A stretch of DNA of 35,695 nt, taken from positions 1-35,695 of the forward strand of contig NZ_CAIUXT010000209.1 of the NCBI RefSeq assembly GCF_903903185.1, given 5' to 3'. Positions 9,273 to 17,730 of the stretch are shown here, piece by piece. The stretch's first letter is position 1; each line of letters begins with the position of its first letter. Under the pieces are notes generated by a model. The model worked only from the letters and a program-made list of their open reading frames with translations, had not been told where the DNA came from and ran no database searches. The DNA comes from an uncultured Rhodoblastus sp. (GTDB lineage: Bacteria > Pseudomonadota > Alphaproteobacteria > Rhizobiales > Beijerinckiaceae). A program made the position numbers and the translations under genes.

Positions 9273-9755
9273 GTGAAACTGCTGCTGGTCGCGGTCGGGC
9301 GGCTCAAAGCCGGGCCGGAACGCGAGTTGGTCGCCCGTTATGCCGGGCGTTGCGTCGCGATGGGACGAAACATCGGTTTTTCGAGCTTTGACATGCGGGA
9401 AATCGATGAATCGCGCGCCCGCCGTCCCGAAGACCGCAAGGCCGAGGAGGCGGCGGCGATCTGGAGCCTGTTGCCGTCGTCCTCGAAAATCATCTGCCTC
9501 GACGAGCGGGGCAGGGCGCTGTCGAGCGCCGATTTCGCCCAAAAACTCGGGGAATGGCGCGGTTGCGGCGCGGGAAACTGCGTTTTGGTCATTGGCGGGC
9601 CGGACGGGCTCGACCCCGGCTTGCGCGAAAAAGCCGACCTGACGCTGGCTTTCGGCGCCATGACCTGGCCGCACCAGCTTGTCCGCGCGCTCGCCGCCGA
9701 GCAAATTTTCAGAGCCATGACAATAATTTCTGGCCATCCCTATCATCGCGCCTAG
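9273..9755 (+). CDS. rlmH: 23S rRNA (pseudouridine-1915-N3)-methyltransferase
   Basis: A 160-residue SPOUT-class methyltransferase that uses S-adenosylmethionine to methylate pseudouridine 1915 in helix 69 of 23S rRNA. It starts at GTG 9273 (VKLLLVAVGRLKAGPERELV), with AGAGG about 8 bases upstream. The knotted SAM site is seen as VIGGPDGLDP and MTWPHQLVRAL, and the C terminus EQIFRAMTIISGHPYHRA is the RlmH signature. A longer in-frame opening upstream overlaps rsfS and is not needed. The rsfS-rlmH pair is a conserved unit. Confidence 0.95.
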   Translation: MKLLLVAVGRLKAGPERELVARYAGRCVAMGRNIGFSSFDMREIDESRARRPEDRKAEEAAAIWSLLPSSSKIICLDERGRALSSADFAQKLGEWRGCGAGNCVLVIGGPDGLDPGLREKADLTLAFGAMTWPHQLVRALAAEQIFRAMTIISGHPYHRA

Positions 9756-9842
9756 AGGAAACTGCCGAAAACCTGCTGCGGTTTAGGCAAAAAAATTCTT
9801 TTTAAAACAGAGGTCTAGAGCCTTTTTATGAGGTGACTCGCT

Positions 9843-9872
9843 TTGATCCGACTCCCGTTTGATTTTTTTAAT
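9843..9872 (+). promoter_or_regulatory. Possible promoter for the HWE kinase gene
   Basis: TTGATC (9843-9848), an 18-base spacer and TTTAAT (9867-9872). It lies in the 240-base gap between rlmH and the kinase gene, which otherwise holds A/T-rich runs and a small hairpin near 9909-9920 (GCGTT/AACGC). Confidence 0.3.
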
Positions 9873-9995
9873 GGGTTACATTCGCTCACATGCGCCGAAG
9901 GTCCGCGTTAGCGAAAACGCCTTGAGATGCTATGCAACTCGACGCCGGCTTTTTTGTTATGAACATATGAGTCCGCGCCGGAGCGACACAACTGC

Positions 9996-11354
9996 ATGAA
10001 TGTTGACGATGCGTTCGATCTCGCTCCCTGCGGCCTCGCCCTGCTCGCGCCTGACGGCGCCTTTTTGCGAGTCAACCGCGCCCTGCTCGACTGGACCGGC
10101 TTTGCCGCGTCGGAACTGATATCAACCAAAAAGCTGGCGGATCTGGTCGATGGCGAGGGAGAAAGGTTCTTTGCCGATCTTTCGCTGGCTTTGAGCGAAG
10201 CGGCCGGCGCCGTCGATGAAATTTTCGTGCTGTTGCGCTGCAAATCCGGTGAAATCCTGCCCGCCTGGCTCAATTTCGCCCGCCGGAGCGCGGAGGAGGG
10301 CGCGGCGGGGACGATCCATGTCGCGGCCTTTCGCGGCGAGCATCGCGCCAGCTACGAGTCGGAACTGCGGCGCGGCAAACAGGCGGCCGAGCAACTGGCG
10401 GCGATTGTCGCCAATTCCATCGACGCCATCGTCAGCGTCCATCCGGACGGCGCGGTGCTCAACGCCAATCGCGCCTTCAGCGACATTTTCCAGTACGAAC
10501 CGGTGGAACTGGCCGGCGCCCGTCTCGCCGATCTGATCGTGCCCGAGGCGCATTACCCCGAACATGCGGAAAAGCTGCGCAAGGCCGCGCTGGAGCCGTC
10601 AAAGCCGCAGATCGTGCGGCGGCGGCGCAAGGACGGCCAATGCCTCGACTTTTCGCTGTCCACGGCGCCGATCCGCAATGAGGACGGCGAGGTCGTGGCG
10701 ATTTCGGCGATCTACCGCGACATCGCCCCGCTGATGCGCGCCGCCGAGCATATTGAATTCCTGCTGCGCGAGGTCAACCACCGCTCGAAAAACATGTTGT
10801 CGGTGGTGCAGGCGGTGGCGCGCCAGACCGCGCGGCTGGCGTACAGCCCCGACCTGTTCATCGACGGATTCATGGCGCGGCTCGCCGCCATCGCCTCCAG
10901 CCACGATCTTCTGGTGTCGCGCGACTGGCGCGGCGTACAGATCGCCGACCTGACCAAAAGCCAGTTCAGCCATCTCGACGAGGAGACGCAGGCGCGGATC
11001 GCGCTGACGGGCGATCTGCTCGAAATCAATCCGCGCGCGGCGGAAGCCTATGGTCTGGCCCTGCACGAACTCTCGACCAACGCCGTCAAGCATGGCGCGC
11101 TCTCAGCGCCGTCTGGCGCGGTGAAGCTGCACTTTCGCATCGATCCGGACCAGAATTTCTACATCCTGACCTGGCGCGAGAGCGACGGCCCCGCCGTGAC
11201 CGAACCGCCGCGCGCCGGGTTTGGCGCCGCGGTGCTGACCCGCATGGCGCCGATGGCGATCGAAGGCGAAAGCGCGCTCGACTACGCGCCGGAAGGGCTG
11301 TCCTACCGCCTCTCCGCGCCGCTGGCGCAGGTGGCGATGAGCGGGCAGGGGTGA
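9996..11354 (+). CDS. PAS-PAS-HWE sensor histidine kinase
   Basis: A 452-residue soluble sensor kinase with no membrane segment. Two PAS-like domains (about residues 5-115 and 127-245, the second with IVSVHPDGAVLNANRAF) precede an HWE-family kinase core. The phosphoacceptor is His262 in LLREVNHRSKNMLSVVQAVA. The N-box is ALHELSTNAVKHGAL (357-362 region), the family W-x-E is Trp393-Arg-Glu395 in LTWRESDGP, and the G-box is FGAAVLTRMAP. HWE kinases are typical of Rhizobiales and often feed the PhyR general stress response or single-domain regulators. No response regulator gene lies nearby, so it is an orphan. The signal it senses is unknown. Confidence 0.9.
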   Translation: MNVDDAFDLAPCGLALLAPDGAFLRVNRALLDWTGFAASELISTKKLADLVDGEGERFFADLSLALSEAAGAVDEIFVLLRCKSGEILPAWLNFARRSAEEGAAGTIHVAAFRGEHRASYESELRRGKQAAEQLAAIVANSIDAIVSVHPDGAVLNANRAFSDIFQYEPVELAGARLADLIVPEAHYPEHAEKLRKAALEPSKPQIVRRRRKDGQCLDFSLSTAPIRNEDGEVVAISAIYRDIAPLMRAAEHIEFLLREVNHRSKNMLSVVQAVARQTARLAYSPDLFIDGFMARLAAIASSHDLLVSRDWRGVQIADLTKSQFSHLDEETQARIALTGDLLEINPRAAEAYGLALHELSTNAVKHGALSAPSGAVKLHFRIDPDQNFYILTWRESDGPAVTEPPRAGFGAAVLTRMAPMAIEGESALDYAPEGLSYRLSAPLAQVAMSGQG

Positions 11355-11583
11355 TTTTGCGCGATGCGGCGCTTGAATGAGGGGGCGGAATGACGTTGAC
11401 GCGGCAACGGCCTCGCCGGCGGATAGTTATGCCAACGTTGTTTCCTGAAAGGAGATATCGCAACCGATGCTATCTTTGAGGGCGGGAGCGCATGACGCTG
11501 AAGCGTGGCGCCTGCGTCGACGCAACGATGGATAGGTGTCCATCAAGCTTTTTGAGCTTGTAATTATTTTAAAGGAAATCTCG

Positions 11584-12975
11584 ATGGGGCTTCGTATAAC
11601 CAGTGCTTATGTAACCAGTATCAGTACCGATACCGGAGCAAGCGCAACAGATTTTTACACAAGCGACCAGACTTTGAAATTGCAAGGCAATATTTACGTC
11701 GATCAAACCTCAGATCCAAGCGCTCCGTATTCAGCGCAACTTGGCGCATGGGCGGTCGAGACAACGACAGGCGCTTCCTATTTTATCGGTTTTAGTTATG
11801 GTTCACCTGGAACCTATCGTTTTTTCATGTCTCAAAGCCAAACTATCCCGCAAGGAAAATATTCGATCAAGCTTTTCCAATCGAATTCAACATCCGATAG
11901 CGTTCCAGTCGGCCTACAGCTTTTGGACAGCAGCAGCGTCGTCACGATCGACACGACGGCGCCCACAGAGACGACGCCCGGCGCTCAGTATGACCCGATT
12001 TCCGGCGATGGAGCCATCATCTTCGGCTCGGTCCACGGCAACCGGATTACGGTGAGCGACAATAACGACGACAAGCTGACGGTCCGAATTACGGTCGATG
12101 ACGGCTTGCTCAACCTGAACGGACCGATGCTGAACGTGACGGTCGCCGGACTCAACACCAGCCAGATGACCATCGCCGGGTTGGCGAGGGACATCGATAC
12201 GGCGATCAATAACCACCTGAGCTATACGGCGGTGTCGTTCAAAGTCGGCGCGGCCGACAGGATGAGGGTTGAGGCGACCGATCTGGCCGGCAATTTGTCG
12301 TCCGCCTCGATCGACATTTCGGTGACCTGTTTCATGGCCGGCACGCGGATCAAGACGCCAACAGGCGAAGCCAAGGTCGAAACCTTGCGGCGGGGCGACC
12401 TCGTGCTGACCGCCGACGGCCGCTCCCTGCCGGTCGACTGGCTCGGTCGCCAGACCGTCTCGACGCTTTTCGGCGACGTGCAGCGGGTGTTGCCGATCCG
12501 CATCAAGGCCGGCGCGCTCGCCGACAATGTTCCCTGCCGCGACCTGCTGATCTCGCCCGACCACGCCATCCTGATCGACGGGGTGCTGGCGCAGGCCGCC
12601 GCCCTCGTCAACGGCACTTCGATCGCGCGCGAGCGCGCGGCGCCGACCGTCTTCATCTATTACCATGTCGAGTTGGAGGATCATTCGCTGATCCTCGCCG
12701 AAAACGTTCCGGTCGAAACCTTTGTCGACAACATCGATCGCCGGCGTTTCGACAATTGGGACGAGCATCTGGCCCTTTATCCCGAAGGCAAGGCCATCGG
12801 CGAATTGCCCTACCCGCGCGCCAAGAGCCGCCGGCAGGCGCCCATGAACCTGCGGGTCCGGCTGGACGAACGCGCCGGGTTGATCGGCGCGGCGGGTGAA
12901 AATGTCGCCCGAAGCGGCGGCGCCGCTCTAGTCGGAGCGGATAACATCGGTCCTTTTCAAGGGCCGATGGGATAA
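11584..12975 (+). CDS. Hint (hedgehog/intein-like) domain protein
   Basis: A 463-residue protein. The ATG at 11584 is chosen because AAAGGAA (11571-11577) lies 6 bases upstream; an in-frame GTG at 11536 has no such site. Residues 1-245 form a Thr/Ser/Asp-rich beta-strand region with an Ig-like end (RVEATDLAGNLSSASIDISV). A Hint_2 domain follows from VTCFMAGTRIKTPTGEAKVE, with Cys249 as the expected autoprocessing nucleophile and SPDHAILIDG (His327) as a conserved Hint block. Hint domains rearrange the backbone at the Cys and can cleave or tether the N-terminal part. No classical signal peptide is seen, so export, if any, would be non-classical. Codon use before about 11900 is more AT-rich than after it. 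Confidence 0.8.
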   Translation: MGLRITSAYVTSISTDTGASATDFYTSDQTLKLQGNIYVDQTSDPSAPYSAQLGAWAVETTTGASYFIGFSYGSPGTYRFFMSQSQTIPQGKYSIKLFQSNSTSDSVPVGLQLLDSSSVVTIDTTAPTETTPGAQYDPISGDGAIIFGSVHGNRITVSDNNDDKLTVRITVDDGLLNLNGPMLNVTVAGLNTSQMTIAGLARDIDTAINNHLSYTAVSFKVGAADRMRVEATDLAGNLSSASIDISVTCFMAGTRIKTPTGEAKVETLRRGDLVLTADGRSLPVDWLGRQTVSTLFGDVQRVLPIRIKAGALADNVPCRDLLISPDHAILIDGVLAQAAALVNGTSIARERAAPTVFIYYHVELEDHSLILAENVPVETFVDNIDRRRFDNWDEHLALYPEGKAIGELPYPRAKSRRQAPMNLRVRLDERAGLIGAAGENVARSGGAALVGADNIGPFQGPMG

Positions 12976-13033
12976 GTTTGCCGGCAGCGGGTTTTTTCTC
13001 GTCAAGACGACGCGGATCGGGGGAAGGAATTTC

Positions 13034-14596
13034 ATGCATTTCTTGTTCGCCAAACGAATGCTTGCCATGTTTGTCATCGCGACCGCCCTTTGCGCCACAA
13101 CGTCGCTGCGCGCCGGGGAGCCCGCCAGGCTGGCAATCGATGCGGCGGCCCGCGTGCAGGAATTGATCCCGGAGATCGAAACCTATATCGAAAGCGGCAT
13201 GAAAGCCTTCGACTCGCCGGCCCTCGCCCTTGGCGTCGTCGTCGATGACAAGGTGGTCTACGCCAGAGGTTTTGGCGTGCGCAGCAGGGCGAGCGGCGGC
13301 GCGGTCAATTCGCGCACCCTGTTCCAGATCGGCTCCACCACCAAAGGCTTTCTCGCCACGACGCTGGCGATCATGGTCGATCGTGGCAAGCTGCGCTGGG
13401 ACGACCGCATTGTCGATCTCGACCCGGCGTTCCAGCTCAAAGACCCCTGGGTAACGCGCGAATTCCGCGTGTTCGATCTGCTCGCGCAGCGCTCGAGCCT
13501 GCCGGCCTACGCCAATGATTCGCTCGGCGTGCCGCTCGGCATCGACGAGACCGCCCTGATCCATTCGCTGCGCCATGTCGAGCCGGTTTCGAGCTTCCGC
13601 AGCGCCTTCGCCTATACCAACATCACCCATATGCTTGCGGGCCGGATCGTGGCGAAGGCGGCGGGGGCGGCGGACTGGAACGCGGTGCTGCGCGCCGAAT
13701 TGCTCGACCCGCTCGGGATGAAGGAAAGCTCGGTGACGGCGCAGGCGATGGAACAGGCGCCCAATCACGCGAGCGGCTACCGCTGGACGCCGCAAGGCGT
13801 AGTCGAGGTCCCGTTCACCCAAATATTCCCTTATGATTTCATGGGCGCCGGCGATATCAACTCCAATATCGAGGAAATGTCCCGCTGGCTGCAGCTGCAA
13901 CTCGGCGACGGCGTGTTGGAAGGACAGCGGCTGGTGTCGGCTGAAAACCTGGCCTTCACGCGCCGGCCCGAGGTCGCGATTACCGAGAAGGCGTTTTACG
14001 CGATGGGCTGGATCCGGCTGGAGACGCCGAACGGCGTCGCGATCTGGCATAATGGCGGCACCTCGTCCTTCGGCGCCTTCGTCGGCTTCATTCCGGATCG
14101 CAAGGCCGGAATCGTGCTGCTGACCAATGAGGCCAATGTCGGCTTCCCCGACGCGCTCGGCATTTGGCTGCTCGACCGCATTCTCGGCAATGAAAAAGTC
14201 GATTACGTCGCGAAAAAGCTCAATGAGGCGACGGCGGCTTTCGCCAAGGACGCCGCGCGGTTCGACAAGCCGGCCAACCCGCGCCCCTTTCCCGCGCTTG
14301 CGCCGCTGGTGGGCGCCTACGTCAACCCGGCGATCGGCAAGGCTGTGCTGAAGCGGGAGGGCGAGGCTCTGGTCATGGAGATTGCGACAGGCGGCGCGAA
14401 ACTGCGGCTTGACCCGTGGGACGGCGACGTGTTCACCGCCACGCTGGCGCCCGAAGGCCGATTTGCGGCCGTCGCCGCCAATGAGGGCCCAGGCCCCGCC
14501 GGCTTCGTGCAATTCCAGATCGACAACGACGGCAAGCGGAACCGCCTGCGGATGACCGACACGAATGGACAGCAATTTGAATTCTTGAGGGAATGA
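13034..14596 (+). CDS. Exported serine hydrolase of the beta-lactamase/PBP (class C-like) family
   Basis: A 520-residue protein with a signal peptide (hydrophobic LAMFVIATALCATTSLRAG, about residues 10-28). The catalytic motifs are STTK (Ser101-Lys104), YTN (Tyr194-Asn196) and HNGG (His339-Gly342), the order found in class C beta-lactamase-like esterases and DD-peptidases. A C-terminal beta domain (about 425-520, DUF3471-like) follows. Such periplasmic enzymes act on D-amino-acid peptides or esters, and few are true beta-lactamases; the substrate cannot be told here. The start is at ATG 13034, with GGGGAAGGAA upstream. It follows the Hint gene by 58 bases. Confidence 0.9.
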   Translation: MHFLFAKRMLAMFVIATALCATTSLRAGEPARLAIDAAARVQELIPEIETYIESGMKAFDSPALALGVVVDDKVVYARGFGVRSRASGGAVNSRTLFQIGSTTKGFLATTLAIMVDRGKLRWDDRIVDLDPAFQLKDPWVTREFRVFDLLAQRSSLPAYANDSLGVPLGIDETALIHSLRHVEPVSSFRSAFAYTNITHMLAGRIVAKAAGAADWNAVLRAELLDPLGMKESSVTAQAMEQAPNHASGYRWTPQGVVEVPFTQIFPYDFMGAGDINSNIEEMSRWLQLQLGDGVLEGQRLVSAENLAFTRRPEVAITEKAFYAMGWIRLETPNGVAIWHNGGTSSFGAFVGFIPDRKAGIVLLTNEANVGFPDALGIWLLDRILGNEKVDYVAKKLNEATAAFAKDAARFDKPANPRPFPALAPLVGAYVNPAIGKAVLKREGEALVMEIATGGAKLRLDPWDGDVFTATLAPEGRFAAVAANEGPGPAGFVQFQIDNDGKRNRLRMTDTNGQQFEFLRE

Positions 14597-14912
14597 GGCG
14601 GGTGAAAGGGCTATAATAATGCTTTCGGCGTGTGCTCCAAAGGCGAGAGCCCTCCGCGCCGATGATGATGAGACAAAGACCTGCCGGGAGTTTACCCTTG
14701 AGGGCCAAGGTCGCAGCATTCAATGGTTTTGCCCGTTTTGAACGATGAAAAGACTCATGCCGCATCTGGCCCCGCGACTGAGGAAGGCCGAAGGCCGACG
14801 ATCGGTGTGCCTGGCATGGGCGCTGGATTGGAGGTGGAAGTGCTTTGCAGAGCGAGTTGGTAGCAACCGCGAGGTAATTACCCACCCCTATTTTTGGCGC
14901 TGGGATCGGTAT
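14597..14912. other. Intergenic region before the IS element
   Basis: I see no convincing gene here. A 75-codon open frame at 14745-14972 is Arg/Trp-rich, resembles nothing I know, and runs into the inverted repeat of the IS element. TATAAT occurs at 14612-14617 without a well-placed -35. Confidence 0.4.
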
Positions 14913-14935
14913 CGTCCAATGATGTGGTGGAAATT
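14913..14935 (+). repeat. Left terminal inverted repeat of the IS256-like element
   Basis: It matches the reverse complement of 16316-16338 at 17 of 23 positions: an outer CGTCC and an inner 11-base block TGGTGGAAATT are identical, separated by 7 mostly different bases on both sides. Confidence 0.5.
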
Positions 14936-14944
14936 TTCTAAGAA

Positions 14945-14988
14945 GGGCCGGCGGGCGGAACTCCGCATTTAGCGGAGCCCGCCGGCCC
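14945..14988 (+). terminator. Long GC-rich hairpin inside the left end of the IS
   Basis: GGGCCGGCGGG (14945-14955) pairs perfectly with CCCGCCGGCCC (14978-14988), and CTCCGC/GCGGAG (14961-14966/14972-14977) extends it inward past a 5-base bulge. No T-run follows. It lies between the inverted repeat and the transposase start, where such a fold would limit transcripts entering from outside, as known for some other IS elements. Confidence 0.5.
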
Positions 14989-15067
14989 GTCGGGCGGGGG
15001 CGGTGACCGCATCCTCTTCGGTTTATAGTCGAGTTGCGAGACTTCACCCTCACGGGGGAACGACACG

Positions 15068-16293
15068 ATGACCGACGATACAATGGCATTTTTCAATTTG
15101 GTGCGCGAGCGCGGCGGCGGTGACCTTTTTAAGGATCTCGCCGAAACGGTTTTGGCAGAAGTTGATGGACTACGACGTCGAAGATCTCGTCGGCGCCGCG
15201 CGCTACGAGCGTAATGAGGCGCGCACGACGCAGCGCAACGGTTTTCGCGAACGGAATCTGGAGACGCAGTTCGGCACGCTCGACCTCAAGATTCCGAATC
15301 TCCGTCAGGGCAGCTATTTCCCTGCGTTTCTGGAGCCGCGCATGACTGCCGAGCGGGCGCTCGTCGCCGTGGTGCAGGAGGCCTGGTACAAGGCGTTTCG
15401 ACGCGCAAGGTCGACGACTTCGCGCAGGCCGCAGGACGTCCTTGAACGCCCGTCGTCAGCGCGGGCTATGGGGCGTGTCGGGCATTTCGAAAAGCCAGGC
15501 GTCCAAGCTTTGCCAGGACATCGACGAACGGGTGAACTCCTTCCTCGATCGGCGGATCGAAGGCGACTGGCCCTATCTGTGGCTCGACGCCACCTATCTG
15601 AAAGTGCGCGAGAACGGCCGCATCGTTTCGGTAGCGGCAATAATCGCTACGGCCGTCAATACCGAAGGCAAGCGCGAGATTTTGGGTTTGGGCCCTTCGG
15701 AAGCGGCGGTGTTCTGGCTCGATTTTCTGCGTTCCCTTGAAAAGCGCGGGCTCAAGGGCGTGAAGCTGGTGATTTCCGACGCGCACGAAGGCCTGAAAGC
15801 GGCGATCGCGCAGGTATTCAAGGCGAGTTGGCAGCGCTGTCGCGTCCACTTCATGCGAAACGCGCTCGCCCATGTGTCGAAGGCGGAGCATTCCATGGTC
15901 TCGGCGGCAATCCGCTCGGTTTTCGCCCAGGACAAACAAGCCGCCGCCTCGCAGACCTGGCGCCACGTCGCCGACCAGTTGCGCCAGCGCTTCGGCAAAC
16001 TCGCCGCCTTGATGGACGAAGCCGAGGCCGATGTGATCGCCTTCATGGCATTCCCGCGCGCCCATTGGTCGAAACTGCATTCGACCAACCCGATCGAGCG
16101 ATTGAACAAAGAGGTCAAACGGCGCGCCGATGTCGTCGGCATCTTCCCAAACGAGCCGTCGATCAGGCGCCTCGTTGGCGCGATCCTGCTCGAACAAAAT
16201 GACGAGTGGCAATTGCAGCATCGCTACATCAGCCTGGAAACCATGACCGGCCGCGCCGAACAGGCGACGTCATTGCCGAAAATCGCAGCTTGA
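15068..16293 (+). pseudogene. IS256-family transposase, multiply frameshifted
   Basis: The ATG at 15068 opens MTDDTMAFFNLVRE, the usual start of this family, but the homologous reading then changes frame. It switches near 15153-15165 (to LMDYDVEDLVGAARYERNE), again near 15390 (to GVSTRKVDDFAQAAG, which ends at a TGA at 15443-15445), and again to the frame carrying VSGISKSQASKLCQDIDERV through to the stop at 16293. About ten extra codons lie at the last junction. The catalytic triad survives in the last segment: Asp in LWLDATYLKV, Asp in VISDAHEG and Glu in NPIERLNKEV. At least three frame changes make a functional product unlikely unless sequencing errors are to blame. Confidence 0.9.
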
Positions 16294-16315
16294 GGAGGCG
16301 CACAGACCGCCCCTG

Positions 16316-16338
16316 AATTTCCACCATCTTGACGGACG
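16316..16338 (-). repeat. Right terminal inverted repeat of the IS256-like element
   Basis: Partner of 14913-14935, starting 22 bases after the transposase stop. Read on the minus strand it begins CGTCC and ends TGGTGGAAATT. Confidence 0.5.
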
Positions 16339-16660
16339 TGATCTCCGCAAAATCGTCCAAGTTCCACAGAGAGTGAAGCAGAGCCCATTTAACTGCCGAG
16401 GGACACGATGGTATCCGCTCAAGGAAGCCGCGTTGCATGGCTCGATTTATTTTGCATGACGTAAGAAAAGTATGATATCATTCGAAAAGGCCCAACGCAT
16501 TCAAAATTCTGCACAAGCAGGGGAGGGCTCGGCATGATTATGGTTAGATCGCTCTTGCGCGAAACGTTTTCAGGGGATCAAAATTGTCGAGCGCCTTGCA
16601 TCCTTGGTGGATCATGCGCCGTCCGACTGGATGTCCCATCCAAAACCGAAAAATGATCCG
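16339..16660. other. Intergenic region between the IS and the DUF1190 gene
   Basis: I find no gene in this stretch. TATGAT at 16471-16476 resembles a -10 box but has no good -35. Base composition is more AT-rich than the housekeeping block, consistent with a disturbed, insertion-prone site. Confidence 0.4.
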
Positions 16661-17296
16661 ATGAAACGATTGGCACTCGGGCGCCTTTCAACCCTCGCTT
16701 TTTTGGCTGTTACATTTGTTCCAGCCGATGCATCCGGACAGAACGCCGGAAAGCGTATATATTCGACGATCTCGAATTGCGAACTGGCGCATGTACTGAC
16801 GGTGGATCAATGCCGCAACGCGCATGCTAATGCTTTGGCCGAACTCGATGAGAAGTCGCCGCGGTTTGCGTCGCGAACAGATTGCGAGAAAAGCTTCAAA
16901 CACTGCATGATTGCCGGATTTCGCGGCCAGCGCGCCGAGTTCGAACCTGCGTTGCGGGGGTTTGAAGTCAACGCCCGCTCGGAAACCGACAAGACGGTCC
17001 TGCCGATCCTTGACGGAGAAGGCTCATCCCTTGGCTTTCGCGCCAGAACAGTGTTGCGAATGGACACGGGGATATCTTTTTCGATGCATGAGCAGGCGCA
17101 AAAGCGTTGGGCGCAAGTTCAAAACGCGCGGGCCGCAGCGGGCGCGTATGGAGGCGATCTGGATTCAAATGGCGGGGTTCAGGATTCGTCGGCGCCGAAT
17201 ATTTCGCCCCCCCAGCCCATGCCGCCATCGGAGAACGACTTGGCTGCCGCGGCTCACCGCCGCCAGGAAATCCGGAACGCGCCGACGGTTTATTGA
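16661..17296 (+). CDS. DUF1190 family exported protein
   Basis: A 211-residue protein. I chose ATG 16661 because it gives a signal peptide (MKRLALGRLSTLAFLAVTFV, cleavage near ADASG); in-frame openings at 16604 and 16631 would bury it. The segment YSTISNCELAHVLTVDQCRN, then SPRFASRTDCEKSFKHC, matches the spaced-cysteine pattern of DUF1190 (YgiB/YjfM family), whose function is unknown. The C-terminal third is Pro/Gln/Ser/Ala-rich and looks disordered. No strong ribosome binding site is visible. It stands alone, separated from its neighbours by more than 300 bases on both sides. Confidence 0.7.
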   Translation: MKRLALGRLSTLAFLAVTFVPADASGQNAGKRIYSTISNCELAHVLTVDQCRNAHANALAELDEKSPRFASRTDCEKSFKHCMIAGFRGQRAEFEPALRGFEVNARSETDKTVLPILDGEGSSLGFRARTVLRMDTGISFSMHEQAQKRWAQVQNARAAAGAYGGDLDSNGGVQDSSAPNISPPQPMPPSENDLAAAAHRRQEIRNAPTVY

Positions 17297-17730
17297 GGAG
17301 GAATTCCGTGTAAGTTATTATTTTTTTTACGATTTCAATGGATGATAATTATGCATTGTATCGCGCCGTTTTCTTAAGGATCGTGTTCCAATGGGTTGCC
17401 AACTGACGGTGCGCGCCGTCGTTTTCCTGGCCGAGCCGAGAAGGGGCAGGCGTCCGGGCGACGTAAGGATCATCCTCAACAACGCTGTCCGGTGTCTCGA
17501 GCTCCTTTGGCGGAGTCACTAAACCTCCCGTTCGTCGTCTTCCCAACAAGTCCGAACGGCTCAAACACCTCGCAAATTTCACAATTTTGCCATACCCGCC
17601 CGAAACGCCAAAAATCGAACGAACCCCTAAAACAGCCTCGTTTCGGAATTGCTACAGCGATGGAAAGACGTTGACTTAACTGGAGGTTCAGTCTAACCGC
17701 TGATCCTGAATTTTGTTGTAGGGAGACGTT
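17297..17730. other. Intergenic region upstream of the polysaccharide locus
   Basis: I recognise no gene here. An AT-rich patch with a run of eight T's lies just after the DUF1190 stop (about 17320-17327). TTGACT at 17671-17676 is a -35-like hexamer with only a poor -10 (TAACCG, 17694-17699), and may mark the promoter of the export lipoprotein gene. Confidence 0.4.

Larger units (their letters stand above)
14913..16338 (+). mobile_element. IS256-family insertion sequence, degraded
   Basis: The limits are set by imperfect inverted repeats at 14913-14935 and 16316-16338, which enclose 1,426 bases with an IS256/Mutator-type transposase; 1.3-1.5 kb is the usual size of the family. The flanking 8-9 bases (ATCGGTAT on the left, TGATCTCC on the right) do not match, so no target-site duplication is seen. 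The insertion is old, rearranged, or the ends are slightly misplaced. The transposase is broken by frameshifts, so the copy cannot move on its own. Confidence 0.5.

Noticed and set aside
12653..14719. 688-codon open frame on the minus strand
   Set aside because: It lies opposite the serine hydrolase gene, which has a signal peptide and all three catalytic motifs. The antisense product is Arg/Gly/Asp-rich without motifs, a usual by-product of GC-rich third positions.
14905..14912. Target-site duplication of the IS256-like element
   Set aside because: ATCGGTAT on the left does not match the 8 bases after the right repeat (TGATCTCC), so no duplication is claimed.
14745..14972. 75-codon open frame on the + strand
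   Set aside because: Arg/Trp-rich with no ribosome binding site or known pattern, and it overlaps the inverted repeat and hairpin of the IS element.
17349..17582. 77-codon open frame on the minus strand
   Set aside because: It has no start-site support or recognisable domain, although it lies in a gap; I could not support it as a gene.
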